Positions 1-6,630 of a stretch of DNA of 64,000 nt are shown piece after piece; positions within the stretch are counted from its first letter, which is position 1, and every line of letters begins with the position of its first letter. The notes beneath the pieces are model-generated. The model ran no database searches. It saw nothing but the letters and a program-made list of their open reading frames with translations, and was not told the origin of the DNA. The DNA is from Planktothricoides sp. SR001 (lineage in GTDB: Bacteria > Cyanobacteriota > Cyanobacteriia > Cyanobacteriales > Laspinemataceae). Location of the stretch: assembly GCF_001276715.1 (NCBI RefSeq), contig NZ_LIUQ01000018.1, positions 1 to 64,000 of the forward strand, read 5' to 3'. A program made the translations under genes and the position numbers.

Positions 1-194
1 TTCCAAAATGAGAATTGCTGCCAAATTTATCTTAGGCTTGTTAAAAACATCAACTCATGGTATAATAGTAAATTATCACTTTAGCTGAAATTTTACAAAA
101 CTCAATTATTTTTTAGCAAAAGTAAAGAAAATCAAAGATTGTTTGAGTATTTATAACTTCCTAATATTGTCAGCGATCGGTATCAATATCAACG

Positions 195-252
195 GTGATA
201 CTGGTCACTTTTTTGTTTGATAGTAATCACCTATTCCGGTGACAAGTATCAC
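195..252. promoter_or_regulatory. Inverted repeat upstream of the pentapeptide gene
   Basis: Two 14-base arms (195-208 and 239-252) of the form GTGATACTGGTCAC and GTGACAAGTATCAC are reverse complements at 13 of 14 positions, about 60 bases before the start of the pentapeptide gene. The spacing suits an operator or a hairpin in a leader. No regulator can be named. Confidence 0.35.
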
Positions 253-310
253 TGCGATCGCGCCATGAATTTTGGATAATAAACACAGAGAGTCTCGGAG
301 GGAGAGACAA

Positions 311-775
311 ATGAAATCCATTATTCTTCATACCGCAACTTGTTTGATTGCTTTAACCTTCATTACCCCAGTTAGAGCCGAAAATCCTCAACATCTTCAA
401 CAGCTTTTACAAACTAATTTATGTCGAGGCTGCGATTTAAGCGGCGCAGACTTGCAAGGCGCTCATTTAATTGGGGCGGATTTAAGAGAAGCCAATTTAA
501 GCGGAGCCAACTTAAAAGAAGCGAACTTAGAGGGAGCCGATTTATCCGGATCTAACCTAGAAAATGCCAATCTCACTGCAACTTTCTTCAACAACGCAGA
601 ATTGGCTAATGCTAACTTACAAGGGGCAGACTTAACCAATAGTAATTTTGCTTTTGCTCATCTTTCTGGGGCTGACCTGACAGAAGCTACATTCTTGAAT
701 ACGGAATTGTTAGGCGCCGATTTAACCGAAGCCAAATTACCGACGAATGTTTTAGTCCACAATAGCGAACCCTGA
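311..775 (+). CDS. Secreted pentapeptide-repeat protein
   Basis: Encodes about 154 residues. The N-terminus (MKSIILHTATCLIAL...VRA) looks like a Sec signal peptide ending near residue 23. The rest is a run of about twenty A(D/N)Lxx pentapeptide repeats (for example LSGADLQGAHLIGADL), which fold into a right-handed quadrilateral beta-helix. A CRGC pair just before the repeats could form a disulfide. The ATG at 311 is preferred over an upstream TTG at 272 because GGAGGGAGA lies just before it and the signal peptide begins there. Such proteins are very common in cyanobacteria and most have no known function; a periplasmic or thylakoid-lumen location is inferred from the signal peptide. Confidence 0.85.
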   Translation: MKSIILHTATCLIALTFITPVRAENPQHLQQLLQTNLCRGCDLSGADLQGAHLIGADLREANLSGANLKEANLEGADLSGSNLENANLTATFFNNAELANANLQGADLTNSNFAFAHLSGADLTEATFLNTELLGADLTEAKLPTNVLVHNSEP

Positions 776-848
776 GCGGGATTTGTCGGCAGCATGAAGC
801 GATCGCAGCATAAATTTTTGCCGGAAATTTCACTCTGGCACGGCATTC

Positions 849-914
849 AGAAACCGGGTTTTTTAATCAAAGTTGTGGTTCAAATCTACAAATTGTCGCC
901 GAAACCCGGTTTCT
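849..914. repeat. Dispersed palindrome with AAACCCGGTTT ends
   Basis: The arms agaaaccgggttt and gaaacccggtttct face each other across about 40 bases. The same arms recur at 9508-9594, 10338-10375, 10745-10809, 19981-20040 and 20892-20970, always between genes. This is a small, non-coding, MITE-like or REP-like family. Confidence 0.7.
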
Positions 915-962
915 TAGATTCACCTAAATCCGGCAGGCATCAAAGAAAATCACATAAAATCA

Positions 963-1002
963 AAGCGGGTCAGAAAATCTTCATTTTCTACCCGCTTTTT
1001 TC
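963..1002 (+). terminator. Rho-independent terminator-like hairpin
   Basis: The stem AAAGCGGGT pairs with ACCCGCTTT across a 19-base loop and is followed by T residues. It lies between the plus-strand pentapeptide gene and the minus-strand sigma gene, so it could serve both convergent transcripts. Confidence 0.6.
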
Positions 1003-1057
1003 GCTGAATATTGCTTGCTGAATATTGCTTGCTGAATATTGCTCGCTGATATTGTTT
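1003..1057. repeat. 14-bp tandem repeat
   Basis: The unit gctgaatattgctt is repeated about 3.5 times, with one base change in the third copy and decay in the fourth. It lies just downstream of the minus-strand sigma factor gene. Confidence 0.8.
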
Positions 1058-1086
1058 ACTTTTCAGAACTTTTCTACAAATATTCC

Positions 1087-1899
1087 TCAACTCCCCATCA
1101 AGTTCTTCAAAGAAGCTAATCCTTTTTTCACCCGACGAGAAACGGTGACGGCACTGATCCCCATCTTTTCTGCGGTTTCTTTTTGAGTCAGATCGTGCAA
1201 AAAGACAAACTCTAACACCTTGCGCGTGCCTTCTTCTAAACGAGCGAGAGCCTGTTGTAGGCGAATTTGGTCTTCTTGGGCTAACTGAAAACTCCGATAG
1301 CCATGATCGGGAACCGTTTCGCCTAAAGAGGTTTGGTCTTCATCATAACTCTGGACTGGAGCATCCAAACTTAACGGGGATTGATTCTGATAGGCAAGTT
1401 TAATTTCCAGCCATTCAGCTACAGGAATTTCTAGTTTTTCGGCAATCTCGGCATCCGTAGGTTGTCGCTTGAGTTGCAGTTGTAGTTGCGCGATCGCCTT
1501 CTTGGATTGACTTTGTAATGCCAGCCAATGTCTAGGAATTCTGACTGAGGGACTCTTATCCCTTAGATAATGTTGAATTTCACCGCGAATGTAGGGAATG
1601 GCAAAAGAACTGAAGGCACTTCCCTTGGACATATCAAACCGCTCAATCGCTCGAATCAACCCCAAGCATCCCACTTGCAGTAAGTCTTCATAGCTTTCTG
1701 AGCATTGATGGATCCAGTGATAGACTTCTCTTTTTACCAGACCAATATTCAGTTGCACAATCTGATTGCGAATTTTCGTGCATGGTGAGGTTTGGTACTG
1801 CCGCAACAGTCCCATGCTCTCACTTTTTAGTTCTTTGGTGGCTGTTGTGGTCATAATGACACCCGTTTTGGCATAGCCCCTATACAACAAATTTGACAT
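1087..1899 (-). CDS. sigF: Group 3 RNA polymerase sigma factor, SigF-like
   Basis: A 270-residue sigma-70 family protein lacking region 1.1. Region 2 is clear (EDLLQVGCLGLIRAIERFD, then FSSFAIPYIRGEIQHYLRD), followed by a region 3 helix-turn-helix (RQPTDAEIAEKLEIP) and region 4 (LTQKETAEKMGISAVTVSRR). The length and the SVRIPRHW segment match the SigB/SigF/SigG subfamily; in Synechocystis the member of this size is SigF, which controls pilus and motility genes. It would direct RNA polymerase to an alternative promoter set. An in-frame ATG at 1854 (MTTTATKELK) is an alternative start, and neither start has a strong Shine-Dalgarno sequence. No anti-sigma gene is adjacent. The exact paralogue is an inference. 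Confidence 0.85.
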   Translation of the reverse strand: MSNLLYRGYAKTGVIMTTTATKELKSESMGLLRQYQTSPCTKIRNQIVQLNIGLVKREVYHWIHQCSESYEDLLQVGCLGLIRAIERFDMSKGSAFSSFAIPYIRGEIQHYLRDKSPSVRIPRHWLALQSQSKKAIAQLQLQLKRQPTDAEIAEKLEIPVAEWLEIKLAYQNQSPLSLDAPVQSYDEDQTSLGETVPDHGYRSFQLAQEDQIRLQQALARLEEGTRKVLEFVFLHDLTQKETAEKMGISAVTVSRRVKKGLASLKNLMGS

Positions 1900-2589
1900 T
1901 TTGACAGATTGCCAGCTTTCTCACTTTGCCAGCTTCACTCAATTTTCTCAGATCAAGACCAATATGTCTGTATGGCTGAGAACCCTAGCTTTTTTACTAG
2001 ATTTTTTTGATACTTAAAACATAATCCTTAATTAGGATTTTAACATTTTGTACCAAAAGTGTAAATAGGTGTTTATTGTGCTAGGATAAGTCAAGGATTA
2101 TTTGCTGGGCATTATATGGCGATTGGGAAAAATTAGCAAGGTAAATTTTTTTGAGTTTTCTTGATTTTTCTCGATGATATTTTTTGGCCAAAAAATATCG
2201 TTTATGTAGTCTAGCCCTTGCAAATGCTTAACAAGCGGAGATTTTAAGCCTAGATTCACTGACGACTAGATTTTTTATGGTTACTTCCAGTCTTAACTTT
2301 TATCTTAACATTTCTTAACAATTAGCGGGCAATTTCGGTCATCATTTCTGAATTTAACTTGAGCAAGGATTGTGAATCTTAATCAAATCGCTTCAGAATA
2401 CTGGGAATGGGAAGCCCCGAAGCATCGGCAGGGGGAAAGCCTGGAGAACGCAACATTTGCGGATGTGGAGGTTGAAGGGAGGAATTGGGATGTCAATTGC
2501 TGCGGGTGATGCTAAGGTGATGCTAAATTAGCAGCAGAGTCAATGGAGCGATCGCGCTTTGAAGAGCGTGAATTGCTCTTTGTTATGAA
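1900..2589. other. Long AT-rich intergenic region, no gene seen
   Basis: A 690-base gap between the divergent sigma factor and coiled-coil genes. It holds AT-rich stretches with repeated ttaaca words near 2295-2320 and would have to carry both promoters. No tRNA, recognised small RNA or convincing ORF was found. Confidence 0.5.
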
Positions 2590-3183
2590 ATGATTGGAAC
2601 TGGGGCAAGGATCGTGAGCCAAACAGAAAAACCAACGATACAGTCGTTACAAACCGAGGTCACGCATTTAAACCAAGAGTTGCAAATGCGCGATCAACTG
2701 GTACAACAACTCTCGCAGGAGTTGTTTCGCTTAGTCAAGGGCAAAAGTGAAATTATTCCCCACCCGCAAGCCGATCAAGATTGCCAAGCTCAGGTAAAAA
2801 GATTGCGGGAACAACTCCAAGGGGTTGAAGAGCAAGTGCAATTTTACCAAGAGCAGATCGCCGGTCGCGATCGCGAAATTGTCGAATTGCGCCAGTCTGT
2901 AGAAGAACTCACCGATCGCTCTCGGATGCTGGAACAAGTCGTCCAACAACTGCCGGATATTTATCGCCAGAAGTTTGCCGAGCGCATGGCGCCTGTCAAA
3001 GAGAAAGTCGAAATGCTGCAACGGGAAAACCAAAAACTCCATGCTGAACTGCAAAGCGTCAGCTATCGTTTGGCGGTTAGATCCCGTCGCCAGTCTGGAC
3101 GGTTGGATTTACCCAGTTTTTCTGAGGGTAGCGGCAGTGTCAGTCTGCCTTCATTGGGCAATCCCTCCTTGGGGAATGCCTAA
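2590..3183 (+). CDS. Cyanobacterial coiled-coil protein (Npun_F5560-like)
   Basis: A 197-residue protein dominated by a long coiled coil with heptad leucines and glutamines (QSLQTEVTHLNQELQMRDQ, then EQVQFYQEQIAGRDREI and LRQSVEELTDRSRMLEQ), ending in a Ser/Gly-rich tail. It resembles a conserved cyanobacterial family that I remember as Npun_F5560; members share the QLVQQLSQELFRLVKG segment and the RSRMLEQVVQ..P.IYR segment. No enzymatic motif is present, so a structural or scaffold role is likely but undetermined. A GTG at 2614 (giving VSQTEKPT) is an alternative start and fits the family's usual beginning. No signal peptide or membrane helix is seen, which suggests a cytoplasmic protein. 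Confidence 0.75.
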   Translation: MIGTGARIVSQTEKPTIQSLQTEVTHLNQELQMRDQLVQQLSQELFRLVKGKSEIIPHPQADQDCQAQVKRLREQLQGVEEQVQFYQEQIAGRDREIVELRQSVEELTDRSRMLEQVVQQLPDIYRQKFAERMAPVKEKVEMLQRENQKLHAELQSVSYRLAVRSRRQSGRLDLPSFSEGSGSVSLPSLGNPSLGNA

Positions 3184-3305
3184 TTTTGGTATTATGCGGG
3201 AATAATTTTCCGGCTGGGGGTCTAGAAACCTAGGCAACTGGGTTTCTAGCACCTACCCGGACTCGTCGCGCCTATGGCACCTTGTTTTCTGGCTCAATTT
3301 TTTTG

Positions 3306-3344
3306 GGTTAAATTTTTTTGGTTAAATTTTTTTGGTTAAATTTT
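3306..3344. repeat. 14-bp tandem repeat
   Basis: Three copies of ggttaaattttttt (the last truncated) lie in the gap before dedA. The rest of 3184-3610 is AT-rich and contains an imperfect inverted repeat of attatttaaatg type near 3470-3500. No gene was seen there. Confidence 0.7.
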
Positions 3345-3610
3345 GGTTGGATTTGATTGGTTTTTCCAGACCGCCACAATTCTCTGGGTTAAACCTGATG
3401 AAACTTTTCCCCGATCCTACTCAGTATTTCCCTTAAACCAGGCTCTTGGTCTGTCATTTCATCAAATAATTACAGATTATTTAAATGTAATTTAAATAAT
3501 CACAGGTTGTTAATTATTTTTATCCAGAAATTAATGATTTTAATTGACACTATGACCCGATTTACGTCAATATAAGAGGTAATAGTAAAGGTTTGTAAAG
3601 GCTGTGTTGA

Positions 3611-4240
3611 ATGTCGTCTGAGTTAATTTCACTAGAAACCATACAAGAAATAGCACATCAATACGGCTACTGGACAGTTTTTCTGGGAATTATGCTGGAA
3701 AATGCCGGAATTCCCCTGCCAGGTGAAACCATCACCCTGGTAGGCGGTTTTCTGGCGGGAAGCGGAGAACTTAATTACTGGTTCGTGCTGGGATGTGCGA
3801 TCGCTGGCGCAGTGCTAGGAGATAACGTTGGCTACTGGATTGGCAAAAAAGGTGGCTGGCCCTTACTCATAGTTCTCGGTCGAGTTTTTCGCATTACCGA
3901 AGCGCAACTCCTAGAAGTCAAAGACCAGTTTAGCCAAAATGCTGCCAGGGCTGTTTTTTTGGGCAGATTTATTGCCCTATTGCGTATCTTTGCCGGACCG
4001 ATGGCGGGCATCGCTCAAATGCCTTATCCCCAATTTTTGTTATGTAACACAGCCGGAGCAACTATATGGGCAAGTGTTATGGTGAGTTTGTCTTTTTTCG
4101 TGGGCGAACTTATTTCTTTGGAGCAATTAATCTCCTGGGTAAGCAAATTCGCTCTAGTAGCCTTGCTGCTTGTGATTGCCTGGTTGGTAGTTCCCCCTTG
4201 GTTGGAAGCTCGTAAAACTGCCAAGAATTTGGAACATTAA
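3611..4240 (+). CDS. DedA family membrane protein
   Basis: A 209-residue integral membrane protein of the DedA/VTT (SNARE-associated) family. The hallmark segment ENAGIPLPGETITLVGGFLAG lies at about residues 30-50, followed by GDNVGYWIGKKGG and the FLGRFIALLRIFAGPMAG motif with its conserved arginines. Four to five hydrophobic segments are visible. Bacterial DedA proteins are implicated in lipid carrier flipping (undecaprenyl phosphate), envelope homeostasis and proton-motive-force-dependent processes. The length is typical of the family. A terminator-like hairpin follows 96 bases after the stop, which suggests a monocistronic unit. The family call is secure; the transported substrate is unknown. 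Confidence 0.9.
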   Translation: MSSELISLETIQEIAHQYGYWTVFLGIMLENAGIPLPGETITLVGGFLAGSGELNYWFVLGCAIAGAVLGDNVGYWIGKKGGWPLLIVLGRVFRITEAQLLEVKDQFSQNAARAVFLGRFIALLRIFAGPMAGIAQMPYPQFLLCNTAGATIWASVMVSLSFFVGELISLEQLISWVSKFALVALLLVIAWLVVPPWLEARKTAKNLEH

Positions 4241-4335
4241 TTAAGTCTTTTAGGGTGGCAAGAATTCTGCCTGATTTCAAATTCATTGATAATCAAACGG
4301 CTCAATACTGAAGCAACAGTTAAAAGTGTAAAACA

Positions 4336-4378
4336 AAAAATGCAAAACGCTATGATTTTGGCGTTTTGCATTTTTTTA
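4336..4378 (+). terminator. Terminator after dedA
   Basis: AAAAAATGCAAAACGC pairs perfectly with GCGTTTTGCATTTTTT across a 10-base loop and ends in a T run, downstream of the plus-strand dedA gene. Because the A and T tracts are symmetric it could work in both directions. Confidence 0.8.
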
Positions 4379-4493
4379 TGGAAAATGTTATTTATGGTGT
4401 TATTTATGCTTGTTTATGGCGATCGCCACAAATTTAAATCGGTGTCACTGCTATCTTGGAAGAGATGATTTTTTTTCTTAACTCCTGCTGACC

Positions 4494-5705
4494 ATGAGCC
4501 AAAAACGTATTTGTATCCTCGGTGGAGGCTTTGGCGGTCTATACACTGCTCTAAGATTAAGCCAATTCCCTTGGAATTCACCGGATAAACCAGAAATTAT
4601 TCTCGTTGAGCAAAACGATCGCTTTTTATTTTCGCCCTTGTTGTATGAATTGCTGACCGGGGAACTGCAAAGTTGGGAAATTGCCCCACCATTTTCTGAA
4701 CTTTTGGCGGACACAACGGTGCGCTTTGTCCAAGGTGCGGTGACAAATATTGATGTGCGTTCGCGAAGCGTCTCGGAACGAGAATCGCATCTAGTGCAAT
4801 TAAACGATGGCCCGGATATCAGTTGCGATCGCCTCGTCTTAGCCCTCGGTGGGGAAACCCCAATGGATCGGGTTCCGGGATGTGCTGACCATGCTATTCC
4901 CTTCCGCACCATTAATGATGCTTATCGGCTGCAAGAAAAACTCCGAGAGTTAGAAAACTCCGTTTGCGATAAAATTCGCGTTGCCATTGTTGGGAGTGGC
5001 TATAGTGGGGTTGAATTAGCCTGTAAATTGGCCGATCGCCTGGGAGAACGGGGTCGAGTTCGGTTGGTGGAAGCCTCGGATAGTATTCTGCGATCGGCTT
5101 CGGAGTTTAATCGGACTGCGGCGATGCGATCGCTGAAAGAACGGGGGATTTGGATTGACTTAGAAACCACCGTCGATCGCGTCGAAGCGGATAGCATCTC
5201 CTTAATATATAAAGAACAAATCGATAACTTGCCGGTGGATATCGTCCTCTGGACTGTGGGCACCGAAGTTTCCCCCGTGGTGCGATCGCTGCCCCTGAAG
5301 CAAAATCAACGGGGTCAAATTACCACCACTGCCACCTTACAGGCGATCGACCATCCCGATATCTTTGTCCTCGGAGACTTAGCGGACTGTCAAGATGCCA
5401 GCGAGCAACGGGTTCCCAGCACTGCCCAAGCTGCCATCCAGCAAGCGGACTATGCTGCCTGGAACATTTGGGCCTCTCTCACCGAACGTCCTTTATTACC
5501 CTTCCGGTATCAAAATTTAGGGGAAATGATGACATTGGGTTTAGACAACGCCACCCTCACCGGCTTAGGAATCAAACTCGACGGCCCAGCGGCCCATATC
5601 CTCCGCCGTCTCATCTATTTATATCGCCTCCCCACCTTAGACCATCAGCTTAAAGTTGGGTTTAACTGGATCACTCAACCACTGCGAGAAATGCTTTCTA
5701 GTTAA
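4494..5705 (+). CDS. ndbB: Type II NAD(P)H:quinone oxidoreductase, NdbB-like
   Basis: A 403-residue FAD-dependent NDH-2 family enzyme. The FAD-binding dinucleotide motif GGGFGG lies at residues 9-14, a second Rossmann motif GSGYSGVE at about 166-173 binds NAD(P)H, and PDIFVLGDLAD near residue 292 contacts the flavin. Length and the FLFSPLLYELLTGELQ segment resemble the cyanobacterial NdbB branch, which is reported to reduce demethylphylloquinone during phylloquinone synthesis; respiratory NADH oxidation is the alternative. It is expected at the membrane surface. Residues 88-99 (VRSRSVSERESH) are encoded by a palindromic repeat inserted in frame (see separate entry), so this surface segment is not ancestral sequence. 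It appears monocistronic. Confidence 0.8.
   Translation: MSQKRICILGGGFGGLYTALRLSQFPWNSPDKPEIILVEQNDRFLFSPLLYELLTGELQSWEIAPPFSELLADTTVRFVQGAVTNIDVRSRSVSERESHLVQLNDGPDISCDRLVLALGGETPMDRVPGCADHAIPFRTINDAYRLQEKLRELENSVCDKIRVAIVGSGYSGVELACKLADRLGERGRVRLVEASDSILRSASEFNRTAAMRSLKERGIWIDLETTVDRVEADSISLIYKEQIDNLPVDIVLWTVGTEVSPVVRSLPLKQNQRGQITTTATLQAIDHPDIFVLGDLADCQDASEQRVPSTAQAAIQQADYAAWNIWASLTERPLLPFRYQNLGEMMTLGLDNATLTGLGIKLDGPAAHILRRLIYLYRLPTLDHQLKVGFNWITQPLREMLSS
4755..4790. repeat. Palindromic repeat inserted in frame in ndbB
   Basis: Bases 4755-4790 contain TTCGCGAA and the small hairpin TCTCG-gaa-CGAGA, in the arrangement of the gcgttcgcg...gcgtctc...gagaatcgc repeats scattered through filamentous cyanobacterial genomes. 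Here it is 36 bases long, a multiple of three, and keeps the reading frame of the dehydrogenase. Confidence 0.65.
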
Positions 5706-5773
5706 TTCAATTGTTACTGGTTATTGGTTATTCGTTATTGGGGCAATAGTCGAACCACAAATAACCAATAAAT

Positions 5774-5824
5774 CTGTGGCAAAATTCTGAAAAGGCGATC
5801 GCGGTTTTAAGAATTTTGCCACAG
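5774..5824. repeat. Perfect 15-bp inverted repeat around a HIP1 site
   Basis: CTGTGGCAAAATTCT (5774-5788) is the exact reverse complement of 5810-5824, with a gcgatcgc HIP1 octamer in the loop. It lies between ndbB and the HAD gene and may act as a transcript end or be a dispersed element. Bases 5830-5910 after it are a low-complexity run of accaacaaac words. Confidence 0.7.
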
Positions 5825-5910
5825 GTCTAATAAACCAACAAACAACCACCAACCACCAACAAACAACCACCAACAAACAACAAACAACCACCAACAAACA
5901 ACAAATAACC

Positions 5911-6561
5911 ATGACTAATCTCAAACCAAAAGTTATTTTTTTTGATGCCGTAGGAACGCTTTTCGGCATTCGGGGGACAGTCGGACAAATTTATGCAGAA
6001 ATTGCCCAATCTTTTGGCGTAGAAGTTGCCCCCAACCTATTAGATCGAGCCTTCCGGGAAAGCTTTCGGCAAGCCCCAGCCGCAGCCTTTCCCCATGCCA
6101 CTCCCAGAGAAATTCCCCGGTTAGAATTTGAATGGTGGGAAAGGGTCGCCTCCCACACCTTCCAAAAAGCCGGAGTACAATCCCAATTTCGCGACTTTAG
6201 TAAATTCTTTGCGGAACTTTACGCCTACTTTGCCACCAGCCAGCCGTGGGTACTTTATCCCGAAGTGCTGCCCACCCTGGAACGGTGCCAAAGTGCTGGC
6301 ATTGAACTCGGTGTTTTATCTAATTTTGACTCGCGGCTATATGCGGTCTTAAAAGCGCTCGATTTAAATCATTTTTTCCAATCCGTCACCATTTCCACCG
6401 AAGTGGGGGCTGCCAAACCTGACCCGAAAATCTTTGCCACCGCTTTGGCAAAACATAATTGTCTGCCCCAGGAAGCTTGGCACGTCGGGGATAGTCGCCA
6501 AGACGACTATGAAGGGGCGAATGCCGTTGGTTTGCGCGGCTACTGGCTGACACGGGGTTAG
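5911..6561 (+). CDS. HAD-IA family hydrolase
   Basis: A 216-residue haloacid dehalogenase superfamily protein. Motif I is FFDAVGTLF near the N-terminus, whose first Asp is the phosphorylated nucleophile. Motif II is the LGVLSNFDSR segment, a Lys lies in the VGAAKPDPKIF segment (motif III), and motif IV is HVGDSRQDDYEGA. A helical cap sits between motifs I and II, as in subclass IA. Length and cap resemble the REG-2-like/HDHD3 branch. It should be a cytoplasmic phosphatase on a small phosphorylated substrate that cannot be predicted. The start follows the aacaaataacc low-complexity leader and no strong ribosome site is visible. Second position in motif I is Ala rather than the more usual x-Asp pattern, which can reduce phosphatase activity. 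Confidence 0.85.
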   Translation: MTNLKPKVIFFDAVGTLFGIRGTVGQIYAEIAQSFGVEVAPNLLDRAFRESFRQAPAAAFPHATPREIPRLEFEWWERVASHTFQKAGVQSQFRDFSKFFAELYAYFATSQPWVLYPEVLPTLERCQSAGIELGVLSNFDSRLYAVLKALDLNHFFQSVTISTEVGAAKPDPKIFATALAKHNCLPQEAWHVGDSRQDDYEGANAVGLRGYWLTRG

Positions 6562-6581
6562 GGAGCAACGCTCGACAAAAC

Positions 6582-6600
6582 ATACTACATAATGTAGTAT
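6582..6600. promoter_or_regulatory. 19-bp perfect palindrome before rtcB
   Basis: ATACTACAT-a-ATGTAGTAT, two 9-base arms around one base, lies 31 bases before the rtcB start and 21 bases after the HAD stop. Size and symmetry suit a dimeric repressor operator. No obvious regulator gene is adjacent. Confidence 0.4.
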
Positions 6601-6630
6601 ATAAATAGTCATACTGGCAATATAATTCTT

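Noticed and set aside
794-1021. ORF on the plus strand after the pentapeptide gene
   Set aside because: It is made of a dispersed palindrome, a terminator hairpin and a tandem repeat; no protein-like composition.
5721-6009. Minus-strand ORFs rich in Val-Cys-Leu repeats
   Set aside because: They are the complement of the accaacaaac low-complexity leader before the HAD gene.
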